From an uncultured Pelagibacteraceae bacterium (GTDB lineage Bacteria; Pseudomonadota; Alphaproteobacteria; Pelagibacterales; Pelagibacteraceae), in NCBI GenBank assembly GCA_902579105.1, contig CACHFM010000006.1, positions 17,051 through 81,050 on the forward strand: a stretch of DNA of 64,000 bases, read 5' to 3'. The notes under the pieces were generated by a model that was given only the letters and a program-made list of their open reading frames with translations, was not told the origin of the DNA and ran no database searches. Positions 49,509-58,098 of the stretch are shown piece by piece; within the stretch, counting starts at the first letter, position 1, and each line of letters begins with the position of its first letter. Both the position numbers and the translations under genes were made by a program.

Positions 49509-50179
49509 CTAAAAAAAAACATTTTAATCATTTTAATCAAAATTAGTAGACCATCCTTAAAAGCATTTACTTTTTTTATACCACCAATTCGTTCTCTCTC
49601 AAAAGAAGGTATTGTTCCAATACTGTAATTTTTTCTCGCTGCTTTTATTGGAAATTCAACACATAATGTAAAATCAAGAGAATTAAGTTCCAGACTATTA
49701 AAAGATTTTGTCTTTCCCATGACATAAGTGAACAAAATATCAGTGATTTTTAGTGAAAAAAAAATATTTCCTATTCTGGTAAATAAAAAATTACCAATTG
49801 AAGTAAGAAAATCATCATCATCGCTACCACCGCCAGATTTTTCATATCTACTTGCAAATAAAAAATCTAAACTTTTATTTTTAATTTTTTCCATCATTTC
49901 ATATAAATATTTTGGATTCATAGATCCATCTGCATTTATTATACAAAAATAATTAGTTTTAGTTTGACGAATACCCTCCAAAAGAGCATCCCCATAACCG
50001 CCTTTTTTTTGAAAAATTATAATTATATCTTGAAAATGTTTAATTGAATTAATAGTTTTTAAATCTGTCTCCTCTAAGACTATTAATTTTTTACAATCGA
50101 AACTAGATAATTCTTTTAAAAAAATTGGTAATGACTCACTTTCATTTTTTGCAGGTATAACTAAAGTCAGATCTTGCAT
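49505..50179 (-). CDS. GT2 glycosyltransferase, polyprenyl-phosphate (DPM1-like) type
   Basis: A 224-residue GT-A enzyme. [14 protein letters not shown] at residues 5-18 is the family start, [11 protein letters not shown] near 60 is the DPM1-type segment, NADGSMNPK near 81 is the nucleotide/metal motif, and [16 protein letters not shown] follows. A hydrophobic region lies near 125-150. It probably charges a polyprenyl phosphate or a glycan acceptor. It is first in the run with gmd, fcl and the epimerase, which suggests GDP-mannose-derived chemistry. Confidence 0.8.
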   Translation of the reverse strand: MQDLTLVIPAKNESESLPIFLKELSSFDCKKLIVLEETDLKTINSIKHFQDIIIIFQKKGGYGDALLEGIRQTKTNYFCIINADGSMNPKYLYEMMEKIKNKSLDFLFASRYEKSGGGSDDDDFLTSIGNFLFTRIGNIFFSLKITDILFTYVMGKTKSFNSLELNSLDFTLCVEFPIKAARKNYSIGTIPSFERERIGGIKKVNAFKDGLLILIKMIKMFFFR

Positions 50180-50231
50180 TTTTAAAAATATTAATTATGG
50201 TAGATGATACTTAATAAACTAAAATTCCAAA

Positions 50232-51020
50232 TTGTATAATAAATATATTGCAATAATTACAGCAGAAAATAAAGAAAGATATATTTCTGAAACAATAAAT
50301 TCATGTTTAAAACAAAAAATAAATAACAAATTAAAAATTATTGTTGTTTACTCAAATCTCAAAAACGAAAAAATTATTAAATATAAATTTAAAAAATATA
50401 AAAATATTATTTTTTTAAAATTATTAGAAAAAAAAAAATATCCTACACAAGATCAAATGTATAAAATTCAATCTGCAACAAAGTACATTAAAAATGAATG
50501 GATAATGTTATTAGATGGAGATGATAAATTTAAAACTAAAAAAATAAAATATTTAAATAAATTAAGTCTAAAAAAAAATAAATTATATCTACATAATCAT
50601 GAAATACTTTATAAAAATATAATAATTAATTATTCAAATAAATTTTATAAAAAATTTTTAATTTATAAAAAATTATTTAATGATTGGCCCGAAAAAGTAA
50701 ATACCAGTTCTATTTTAATTTCAGGAAATTTATTAAAAAACTTTTATAAGAAATCTAAACCATACAATTGGAAATATTTAGCTATCGATATTCAGTTAGT
50801 TTTATTTTATTTTTACAAAAATAAATTTAATTTTGTTGACGAAGTATTAACTGAAAAAATTGAGAATATTAATAATTTAGACAAAAAATTTTCTAATTAT
50901 ATTAAAAAAATTTATTGGATAAGAAGAATGGAACAGCATGAATTAACTAAAATTTTATCTGGTAAAATGAATTATTTAGATAGAATTATAAGTTTATTTT
51001 TTCTAAAAATTCTTAAATAA
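50232..51020 (+). CDS. GT2-type glycosyltransferase
   Basis: A 262-residue GT-A-like protein. The start IAIITAENKERYISETINSCL and LLDGDDKFKTKK near residue 93 (the DxD site) support the fold. Almost a third of the residues are Lys, Asn or Ile. The start is TTG at 50232, since an in-frame stop lies at 50220 and no ATG intervenes. The gene runs against its neighbours on both sides, and its 3' end overlaps the convergent FkbM gene by 8 bp. The sugar is not predictable. Confidence 0.72.
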   Translation: MYNKYIAIITAENKERYISETINSCLKQKINNKLKIIVVYSNLKNEKIIKYKFKKYKNIIFLKLLEKKKYPTQDQMYKIQSATKYIKNEWIMLLDGDDKFKTKKIKYLNKLSLKKNKLYLHNHEILYKNIIINYSNKFYKKFLIYKKLFNDWPEKVNTSSILISGNLLKNFYKKSKPYNWKYLAIDIQLVLFYFYKNKFNFVDEVLTEKIENINNLDKKFSNYIKKIYWIRRMEQHELTKILSGKMNYLDRIISLFFLKILK

Positions 51021-51732
51021 TAGTGTTCTCATAAATATATTCAAATGACTTTCTAAAATACATTTTAGATTTATAAATTTTTTTAAATCCATAATTAATT
51101 AGAAGTTGATTTATATCTTTAAATTTATAATTCTTTTTTATCATATCGTCATAATGATGTTCAAAATAAATAAATTTAACAATATTATAATTATTTTTTA
51201 AACCTTTAATTACATTAAATTCAAAACCTTCAGTATCAATTTTTAGTAAATCAATATTTTGAATTTGTTTTTCTTTTATATAATCGTCTAGAACAATTAT
51301 TTTAATGGGAATTTTGTTATAATATTTATCAGAATTATTGATATTCAAAATCTTTAATTTTTTTTTAAAATATTTTGAATCACTATTAAAATCATTAATA
51401 GTAGAAGACGAGGATTCTTTTGTTTGCTTTATAAAACTTTCCATATTTGATGAACCAAGTGCTAACATATTCAATATACAATAATCATTTAAACCAATTC
51501 TTTTAATATTTCTTAATAAAATTTTATAATTATTTGGACTGGCTTCAAAGCAATGAATTTTTTTAATTTTAAAATTTTTACAGAATAATTTTGCAGTCTC
51601 TCCATAATGTGAGCCAACATCAATTATCATTAAATCATTATTTAATTTTTTTTTAAAAAATTTAATTATTTTTTTTTGTTGAAAATTATCAAAAATATTT
51701 AATGTAAATCTAATTAAGTTTATAAGTGACAT
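51013..51732 (-). CDS. FkbM-family methyltransferase
   Basis: An SAM-dependent O-methyltransferase of 239 residues. The SAM motif IDVGSHYGETAKLF is near residue 37 and HCFEASPNNYKILLRNI near 60. The FkbM signature LLKIDTEGFEFNVIKGL is near 160, ending with YFEHHYDDM. Such enzymes methylate sugar hydroxyls in surface glycans. The start lies 2 bp after the large membrane protein gene on the same strand. Confidence 0.88.
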   Translation of the reverse strand: MSLINLIRFTLNIFDNFQQKKIIKFFKKKLNNDLMIIDVGSHYGETAKLFCKNFKIKKIHCFEASPNNYKILLRNIKRIGLNDYCILNMLALGSSNMESFIKQTKESSSSTINDFNSDSKYFKKKLKILNINNSDKYYNKIPIKIIVLDDYIKEKQIQNIDLLKIDTEGFEFNVIKGLKNNYNIVKFIYFEHHYDDMIKKNYKFKDINQLLINYGFKKIYKSKMYFRKSFEYIYENTII

Positions 51733-51733
51733 G

Positions 51734-53434
51734 TTAATTTAATTTGTTATTTTGAATAAAAAAATATCCATTTTTTTCTTTAACAGTTATGTTTTCACCT
51801 ATATTACCACAAGGTGTCGGCGTAGCCCAACAATGGTGAGCAGAGTACAAATTTAAACCGCTTGTAAATTCATATAAAATAAATTTTTTGTCTTCAATGG
51901 CATAAAAAGGGAAATTAGAATATTTATATTTGTCTGATCTATCAAACTCGCCATTAATTCTATCAATATTTTTTACATTTAAAACTAAAATAACAAAAAA
52001 AATGAAATATTTAAAATTTCTATTAAAAAAATTTCGTTCTTCAAATTTTTCAAAAAATATCGAAATAGGAATAGATATAATCAAAAAAACTATTGCATAG
52101 CCGCCGTATCTCAAAGTGGGGTGATTAGAAAACCATACAAAAAATATTATTAATAGAAGTGAATAAAAATATAAAATTTTTTTATTAATTATTTTATTTT
52201 TATTTTTATTTTTATTTTTAAATTTTTTGAAAAATATAAAAATTGCTAAATAACTTGAAAATAAAATTAAAATTTGATCAGAAAACTTTCCTAAAAAATA
52301 TTTATCTATCCAAGTAGGAATCCAATTAAAATTGTTAATATACATTTGAACATTTTCCACTCTAAAGTTTGGACCTGCTCCAGCTTTAGCCCATTGTTCT
52401 AACCAAACAGAAAGTCTTTCAATATCTTCTATATTTCGATTCCATGAAATACTTTCACTTAAACATGTAAAAGATAATGGAGATATAAAGCAACCAGTTG
52501 ATATAAAGTTATGAATAAAGATAAATATCAAAATTAAAAATGAAAATAAAAATGATTTTGAGTAAAAAATAATTTTAAAACTTTTTTTCAAATCATTATT
52601 TATTATAAAAATAATTAAAGATAAAATAACATAAGGCAAAAAATATGTTTTTAAGCTAATACAATAAGCAATTAAAGGTAATAAAAAAAGAATTTTTGAT
52701 TCCTTATTCTCTACTTTTTTTATGTCAATACAAATAATCTGAAACAATTTTAAAATAAGAATGACTATCAATAATTGACCTGCCTTATCAGTCCCATATT
52801 CAGCAATTCTATTAAATGATAAATTAAAGAATACAAAAGCAAAAAAATATAAATAAGTAGAAATTTCATTTTTTCCTTCAAAAATTTCATAAATTAAAAA
52901 AAAATTAAAAAAGATTAAAAAAAACAACAAACTAAAATGAAAAGAATAAAGATCTACAAAAGGTAAGTAAAATGTTGAATTTAAAAAAAATAAAGATGAT
53001 AATAAATTATATCCATGATTTAAGTGACCCATGCCAAATATTATTTTATTTTCTGTTAAGTACTTCGTAAAAGGTAAATGATAATAGGAAAGATCATCAT
53101 TGGTTTTTGATATTAATAGTAATGTCATCAAAAAAACTGAAATTAAAAAAATATTTTTTATAAAAATTTTTTTTTTTTCAAATTTAGAAAATAAAAAAAA
53201 AATTATTCCAAAAAGATGAATGCCTAAATTATGATAAAAATTATGTGCTACAAATATACTAGAAACCATTGAAATGAATGTTAGAAATGCTAGCCCGAAG
53301 AAACCAATATATATTAAATCACTTTGTTTTATTATATTTTTAGAAAAACAAATTTTATAAAATAAATTTCCATAACCTATAGTTGAAAATAAACAAAAAT
53401 AAAAAGAAATTAAAAATATTAAAATATTATTCAT
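51734..53434 (-). CDS. Polytopic membrane protein, candidate GT-C glycosyltransferase
   Basis: A 566-residue protein with roughly 11-13 hydrophobic segments. The first large loop contains SKTNDDLSYYHLPFTKYL near residue 109, a DD/YHLP arrangement like that of GT-C enzymes, which use polyprenyl-phosphate sugars. A C-terminal soluble part (about 495-566) holds Cys pairs (HHCWATPTPCG). No family was recognised with confidence. A polymerase or an uncharacterised glycan membrane protein are alternatives. It overlaps the WecA-like gene by 8 bp. A 12-A tract lies in its coding strand near codon 89. Confidence 0.6.
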   Translation of the reverse strand: MNNILIFLISFYFCLFSTIGYGNLFYKICFSKNIIKQSDLIYIGFFGLAFLTFISMVSSIFVAHNFYHNLGIHLFGIIFFLFSKFEKKKIFIKNIFLISVFLMTLLLISKTNDDLSYYHLPFTKYLTENKIIFGMGHLNHGYNLLSSLFFLNSTFYLPFVDLYSFHFSLLFFLIFFNFFLIYEIFEGKNEISTYLYFFAFVFFNLSFNRIAEYGTDKAGQLLIVILILKLFQIICIDIKKVENKESKILFLLPLIAYCISLKTYFLPYVILSLIIFIINNDLKKSFKIIFYSKSFLFSFLILIFIFIHNFISTGCFISPLSFTCLSESISWNRNIEDIERLSVWLEQWAKAGAGPNFRVENVQMYINNFNWIPTWIDKYFLGKFSDQILILFSSYLAIFIFFKKFKNKNKNKNKIINKKILYFYSLLLIIFFVWFSNHPTLRYGGYAIVFLIISIPISIFFEKFEERNFFNRNFKYFIFFVILVLNVKNIDRINGEFDRSDKYKYSNFPFYAIEDKKFILYEFTSGLNLYSAHHCWATPTPCGNIGENITVKEKNGYFFIQNNKLN

Positions 53435-54458
53435 TTAATTTTTTTTCTAATTGAAAATATGTAAAAACATAAATTGTAATTCCTAATAATATTAAAATTA
53501 TTTGAATATTCGTTTTAGAATAATAAATAAATCCAAAAAAATAAGATAAAGATAAATATAAGTTTATAATTATACCTACTAGAGAACTAATTAAAAATTT
53601 TTTTTTTAACTTAAACCTTTTTTTTAAATATTTAAATAACATCTGATGTAAATGTTCATTATCAGGTAAATAATTTTTTTTTTTTGATTTTATCCTTCTT
53701 ATAATCGTAAATAAATTCTCAAATGCTGGATACCATAGCAAATTAGCTATAAAATAAGGTGAGATATTTCTATCAGACAGAGAAATATTAATTAATATAT
53801 AACCAATAATAAAACTCAAACCATAAACAGCTCCATCACCAAGAAAATTCTTTCCAAAAAAATTTAGAACTATAAATATTGATAAACTAAATATTAAAAT
53901 TAAAACACTATCTTCAAAATTTAAAATATTAAAATTTTTAATCAAAAGATATGAAAAAAATAAAATTATTAAAAAGTTTAATGAGCATAAATTGTTTACA
54001 CCATCTATAAAATTAAAACCATTAATTAATACAAGAAAGAAAAAAGAAATGATAAAGACTCTAAAAAAATCATTTACCATTAAATTATTTAATAATTCAA
54101 TTCTTGTATCAATTATAATTGATTTATTATAATATAAAAAAAATAACAAAATTATAAATTGTATAAATAATCTTAATTTTGGTGAGTTAGTAAAATTTAA
54201 ATCTGATAATAATCCGAGTAAAAAAAAACTAAGAAATACTAATGAAAAAAAAATATTAAAATTTAAAAAAACAAAAAAACAAATTAATGCAAAGTAAATA
54301 GTTCCTGACAACGGAACAGGATGATTTAATTTTAATAATAGTTTATGAGAAGTATTTTTTAAAGACTTATCAATACAAATGTTAAACTTTATCAATAAAT
54401 AATTTAATGTTAATAAAAATAAAAAAAATATTAAGAGTAAGTTTAAGCTATTTTCCAT
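53427..54458 (-). CDS. Polyprenyl-phosphate glycosyl-1-phosphate transferase (WecA/MraY family)
   Basis: An integral membrane enzyme of 343 residues that starts glycan assembly by moving a sugar-1-phosphate onto undecaprenyl phosphate. Ten or so helices are visible. Family motifs are GLLSDLNFTNSPKLR near residue 82, NGFNFIDGVNNLC near 145 (Asp-rich), FLGDGAVYGLSF near 204, and the loop PDNEHLHQMLFKYL near 265. It overlaps the O-antigen ligase gene by 11 bp. The sugar is probably a HexNAc, by family, but not proved. Confidence 0.88.
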   Translation of the reverse strand: MENSLNLLLIFFLFLLTLNYLLIKFNICIDKSLKNTSHKLLLKLNHPVPLSGTIYFALICFFVFLNFNIFFSLVFLSFFLLGLLSDLNFTNSPKLRLFIQFIILLFFLYYNKSIIIDTRIELLNNLMVNDFFRVFIISFFFLVLINGFNFIDGVNNLCSLNFLIILFFSYLLIKNFNILNFEDSVLILIFSLSIFIVLNFFGKNFLGDGAVYGLSFIIGYILINISLSDRNISPYFIANLLWYPAFENLFTIIRRIKSKKKNYLPDNEHLHQMLFKYLKKRFKLKKKFLISSLVGIIINLYLSLSYFFGFIYYSKTNIQIILILLGITIYVFTYFQLEKKLNE

Positions 54459-55737
54459 AATTTTTTTTATTCATATATTTGTTTATCAAATAGCAATTAA
54501 TGGAAAAAACTGTCCAAAAAATAATAGCATTCCAATTCGTAAAAAAACTTCCGCGTGGAAAGAAAGGAATAAAAAACGTCAACAAAGTTAAAGTATTGCC
54601 CAAAATAAAAATATTTTTACTTTTAAAATAAAAACTAAAAAAAATATAAAAAATATAAAAGAAAAATATAAAAAAAATTAAAAAGCCTATCAAACCTAAT
54701 TCAGACAATATCTCAAAATATAAATTATGTGGATGGGTTGCACATTTTCTTCCACGTTGTTCAGGAGGTATTTTTTTATCATATTTTGGATTATCACAAT
54801 AATTTCTAAAATTTTTTAATCCAACTCCATTAATTGGATAATCTTGAAAAATTTGAAATGCAGTTGAGTAATGATTAAAATAAACGTTATCTTTATAAAG
54901 AAAACCTTCACCTTCATTATTTGCTAACAAGTATTCAATTGAATTTATATTGCCTGTTAACATTCGATCAAATTTTGATGATACTTTTATTTGATCAAAA
55001 AATATAAATAAAATTGATATTAAGCAAAACATCCCTAAAAAAAAATATTTTTTTAGATTTGAAAATGAAAAAAATGCGAAAATAACAAAAATTAATGTTA
55101 AAAAATTACCTCTTTCTCCGGTCAAGTAAACACTATAAATTACAAACAGAGTTAAAATAAAAATATAAAAATTATAATTATTACTCTTATCAAAATTTAT
55201 TAATAAATAACCGAGAGTAATAATAAAAAAATTGTTTATAAAATAAGCTATTTTTAGTTCATCATTCAAAAAACCACCTAATCTATTAACACTCCCTTCT
55301 AAAACTGCTTCATATCCAAGAATATTTTTTCCAGTGATACTTTGGTATTGTAAATCTAAACAGACTAAAAATATAATTATTCCCCAGTAAAAAAAAATTT
55401 TATTTTTATCCAAAAATTTTTGTCCCAATAGATAACTAAAACTAATAACATAAAGTGGAAATCTTAAAAAAAATAAAGATCTTGTTAAGCTTGGTTCTTT
55501 ACTAAAATTAATTAAATAATTTATTATCAAAAATATTGAAAAAATAAATAATAAAATAAAGATTCTATTATTAAAATAGTTCAATAGTTTATCTTTTTTT
55601 TTAGTAAAAAAAAAAATCAAAATTATAAAAAATATAATAAACTCTGATAATACATTGCTAAAAAGAATTCCTATTGGCAAAATTATAATTAATAATTCTA
55701 ATAAAAATTTTTGTTTACTTTCTTTTAGATTAATCAT
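54448..55737 (-). CDS. O-antigen ligase / polymerase (WaaL/Wzy_C family)
   Basis: A 429-residue membrane protein with about 11 helices. The ligase loop RGRKCATHPHNLYFEILSEL near residue 322, with the essential-type His-Pro-His-Asn, marks the Wzy_C family. The preceding FQDYPINGVGLKNFRNYC loop (near 290) is the usual periplasmic part. It either joins the finished glycan to lipid A core or polymerises units; the family does not separate these. It overlaps its neighbours by 8 and 11 bp in a run of small overlaps. Confidence 0.87.
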   Translation of the reverse strand: MINLKESKQKFLLELLIIILPIGILFSNVLSEFIIFFIILIFFFTKKKDKLLNYFNNRIFILLFIFSIFLIINYLINFSKEPSLTRSLFFLRFPLYVISFSYLLGQKFLDKNKIFFYWGIIIFLVCLDLQYQSITGKNILGYEAVLEGSVNRLGGFLNDELKIAYFINNFFIITLGYLLINFDKSNNYNFYIFILTLFVIYSVYLTGERGNFLTLIFVIFAFFSFSNLKKYFFLGMFCLISILFIFFDQIKVSSKFDRMLTGNINSIEYLLANNEGEGFLYKDNVYFNHYSTAFQIFQDYPINGVGLKNFRNYCDNPKYDKKIPPEQRGRKCATHPHNLYFEILSELGLIGFLIFFIFFFYIFYIFFSFYFKSKNIFILGNTLTLLTFFIPFFPRGSFFTNWNAIIFWTVFSINCYLINKYMNKKNYGK

Positions 55738-56686
55738 TATGTTTTTTAAACCAAATAGCGAACTTTTCCAATCCTGTCTTTAAAGTTGTTTTTGGATTCC
55801 AATTAATCAATCTTTTTGCTTTATTGACGTTTGAGTAAGTTTTTTTCATATCTCCAACAGGAATATTATTTGTAAATTTTATTCTAAATTTTTTTTTATA
55901 ATTTTTTTCAAGATATTTAATCATATCCATTAGGTTATCTGGCTTTCCTTTCCCAATATTTATTACTTCATGATTGTCTTTAAAATTTTTTCTCATTACA
56001 TTTAAAATTCCTTTAATAACATCATCAATATAAGTAAAATCTCTCAACATTTTTCCTTTATTAAAAACAAAAATTTTCTTGTTATTCTTTAGCTTATTTG
56101 AAAAATCATAGTATGCCATATCTGGTCTCCCATAAGGTCCATATACAGTAAAAAATCTTAAACCTACACATTTCATCCCAAAATTTCTTGAGTAGGATTG
56201 GGCTATAATTTCATTTGACAGTTTTGTTGCACCATAAACTGAAACAGGACTATTTTTTAAATCTAATTCATTGAATGGATATAATTTTGTATTTCCATAA
56301 ATTGAACTTGAAGAAGCATAAATAAATTTTTTAATTTTTTTTATTCTTGTTATTTCTAAAATATTAATAAAAGTATTTAAATTTTGATTCAAGGTATTGT
56401 AAGGTTTAGCCAGGGAGATCCTAACCCCGGGTTGGGCAGCTAGATGAATGATTTGCTTAATTTTTTTATATTTTAGAAATTCATGTGCTTTTTCATAATT
56501 TTTTAAATCAATTTTGCCAAAAAAAAAATTTTTATATTTTTTTAAAAGATTTAATCTTTTAAGTTTTAAATTCTTTGAGTAATAATCATTTATAGAGTCT
56601 ATACCTACAACTTGAATTTTTTTTTCTAATAGTTTTTTTGATAAGTGAAATCCTATAAAACCAGCACAACCAGTTATTAATATCAT
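55730..56686 (-). CDS. NAD-dependent epimerase, UDP-glucuronate 4-epimerase-like
   Basis: An extended SDR of 318 residues. LITGCAGFIGFHLSKKL is near residue 3 and GIDSINDYYSKNLKLKRL near 28. HLAAQPGVRISLAKPYN near 82, SSSSIYG near 125, YGATK near 151, and RFFTVYGPYGRPDMAYYDF near 178 follow. The last motif is characteristic of GlcA/GalA epimerases. It would supply UDP-galacturonate for an acidic glycan, an inference. It lies 4 bp after the SIS gene. Confidence 0.88.
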   Translation of the reverse strand: MILITGCAGFIGFHLSKKLLEKKIQVVGIDSINDYYSKNLKLKRLNLLKKYKNFFFGKIDLKNYEKAHEFLKYKKIKQIIHLAAQPGVRISLAKPYNTLNQNLNTFINILEITRIKKIKKFIYASSSSIYGNTKLYPFNELDLKNSPVSVYGATKLSNEIIAQSYSRNFGMKCVGLRFFTVYGPYGRPDMAYYDFSNKLKNNKKIFVFNKGKMLRDFTYIDDVIKGILNVMRKNFKDNHEVINIGKGKPDNLMDMIKYLEKNYKKKFRIKFTNNIPVGDMKKTYSNVNKAKRLINWNPKTTLKTGLEKFAIWFKKHND

Positions 56687-56690
56687 ATTA

Positions 56691-57338
56691 TTATAAAATA
56701 ATTTTTTTTTTTGAAATCTTTTTTAAATTATTTATAGAGATATACTGCATTATCATATGCATTAATATATGATTTATATCCTCACCAATTCCATAATTTT
56801 TTATGTTACTATGAATCGGAATATCACAATTTTTTTTTAGATATCCTCCATTAAAATTTGTAAAACCAATTGTTCTAATTTTTCTCTTTTTACAAAAATT
56901 AAGTACCTCTTTAATATTTTTTGAATTACCTGATGAACTTATTAATATTAAAATATCATTTTTCTCCATATATCTTTCTGCTTGTATTTTAAAAATTTGA
57001 TCATAGGAAATATCATTAGATATTGCTGAAATTAGATAATTATCAGAATTTAGACTTCTAATTTTAGCTTTTAAACTAGTATATTTAGAAAGTTGTTTAA
57101 AATAATCACAGATATAATGATTGGCAATAGCGGCTGATCCACCGTTACCACAGACGTATATATATTTTCTTTTTATGATTGTATTTTCAATTAAATCTAC
57201 AGCTTTAAATAAATTTTTAATTTCAATTTTATTTGCAACAGAATTTAAATTTTCTAAATAACCTTTGAAAAAAGATTTAAATTTTAAATTCTTAATTATT
57301 TTTTTTCTCATATTATAAATATTTTTTTTTAAAAGCAT
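56691..57338 (-). CDS. SIS-domain sugar isomerase, GmhA-like
   Basis: A 215-residue phosphosugar isomerase-like protein. YVCGNGGSAAIANHYICDY near residue 61 and ILISSSGNSKNIKEVLNFC near 131 are the SIS sugar-phosphate loops. GEDINHILMHMI near 184 gives the Glu/His cluster of GmhA. GmhA makes D-glycero-heptose 7-phosphate, but no hldE or gmhB is nearby. It could also act on another ketose phosphate. The start overlaps the upstream GT2 gene by 26 bp, and an 11-T run ends the gene. Confidence 0.8.
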   Translation of the reverse strand: MLLKKNIYNMRKKIIKNLKFKSFFKGYLENLNSVANKIEIKNLFKAVDLIENTIIKRKYIYVCGNGGSAAIANHYICDYFKQLSKYTSLKAKIRSLNSDNYLISAISNDISYDQIFKIQAERYMEKNDILILISSSGNSKNIKEVLNFCKKRKIRTIGFTNFNGGYLKKNCDIPIHSNIKNYGIGEDINHILMHMIMQYISINNLKKISKKKIIL

Positions 57339-58059
57339 TAAAATACAGCCTAAAAACAGAAAATAAAGAATAAAAAAAATTAAACTTTAGCGTTTTTGAA
57401 TATATTGAGTATGCATTTACAATTTTATTTAAATGCAGAGACGATAAAGATGAGTCTCGAACAGTATAAAAAGTTAAAAAATTATTTATACTTTTAATTC
57501 TGTATCCTTTTAAAGAAAATTTAATCCATAAGTCATAATCTTCTTTAGTTCGAAAATTTTTGAATCGCAAATTTCTAAAACATTTTTTTTTTATCAAAAC
57601 TGAAGAGCAACAAACAGGGCAAGATTTGATTAGAGTATTTAATGGAAGTATATTGGGTGGTGATACTTTATAAAGTATTTTTTTTTTTTCGTTTACAGCT
57701 GTAAATCCTGTAAAAAGTACGTCTGCATTTTGATTTTTTAATTCCTTAATTTGTATTCTTAATTTATTTTTTGACCAATAATCATCACTATCTAAAAAAC
57801 AAATATATTTTCCTCTAGAATTTTTAATACCAATATTTCTTCCAATACCGACTAAGTTTGCCTCTTTATTATTAGATATTATTTTAATTTTTTTTGATTT
57901 TTTCGATATATCGCTTAATATTTTTTTTGATATTAAAGAATTCTCATTATCAATTATAATTATTTCTATATTTTGATATGATTGACTGAGAGCAGATGAT
58001 ACTGATCTATAAATATATTTCTTGTCGTTGTAATAAGGAATTATAATAGAAACTAACAT
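57313..58059 (-). CDS. GT2 glycosyltransferase
   Basis: A 248-residue GT-A enzyme. VSIIIPYYNDKKYIYRSVSSAL at residues 3-24 is split by the DNA-encoded family start. NIGIKNSRGKYICFLDSDDYW near 74 holds the DxD motif (FLDSDD), and PVCCSSVLIKKKCF near 146 and FRTKEDYDLWIKFSLKG near 169 contain the acceptor-side ED. Substrate unknown. It is first in the 58,059-51,734 leftward series and diverges from the GT4 gene at 58,099 with a 39-bp gap. Confidence 0.87.
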   Translation of the reverse strand: MLVSIIIPYYNDKKYIYRSVSSALSQSYQNIEIIIIDNENSLISKKILSDISKKSKKIKIISNNKEANLVGIGRNIGIKNSRGKYICFLDSDDYWSKNKLRIQIKELKNQNADVLFTGFTAVNEKKKILYKVSPPNILPLNTLIKSCPVCCSSVLIKKKCFRNLRFKNFRTKEDYDLWIKFSLKGYRIKSINNFLTFYTVRDSSLSSLHLNKIVNAYSIYSKTLKFNFFYSLFSVFRLYFNAFKKKYL

Positions 58060-58098
58060 TTAATTGTGACTAATATATAATTATAAATACATCTAACA

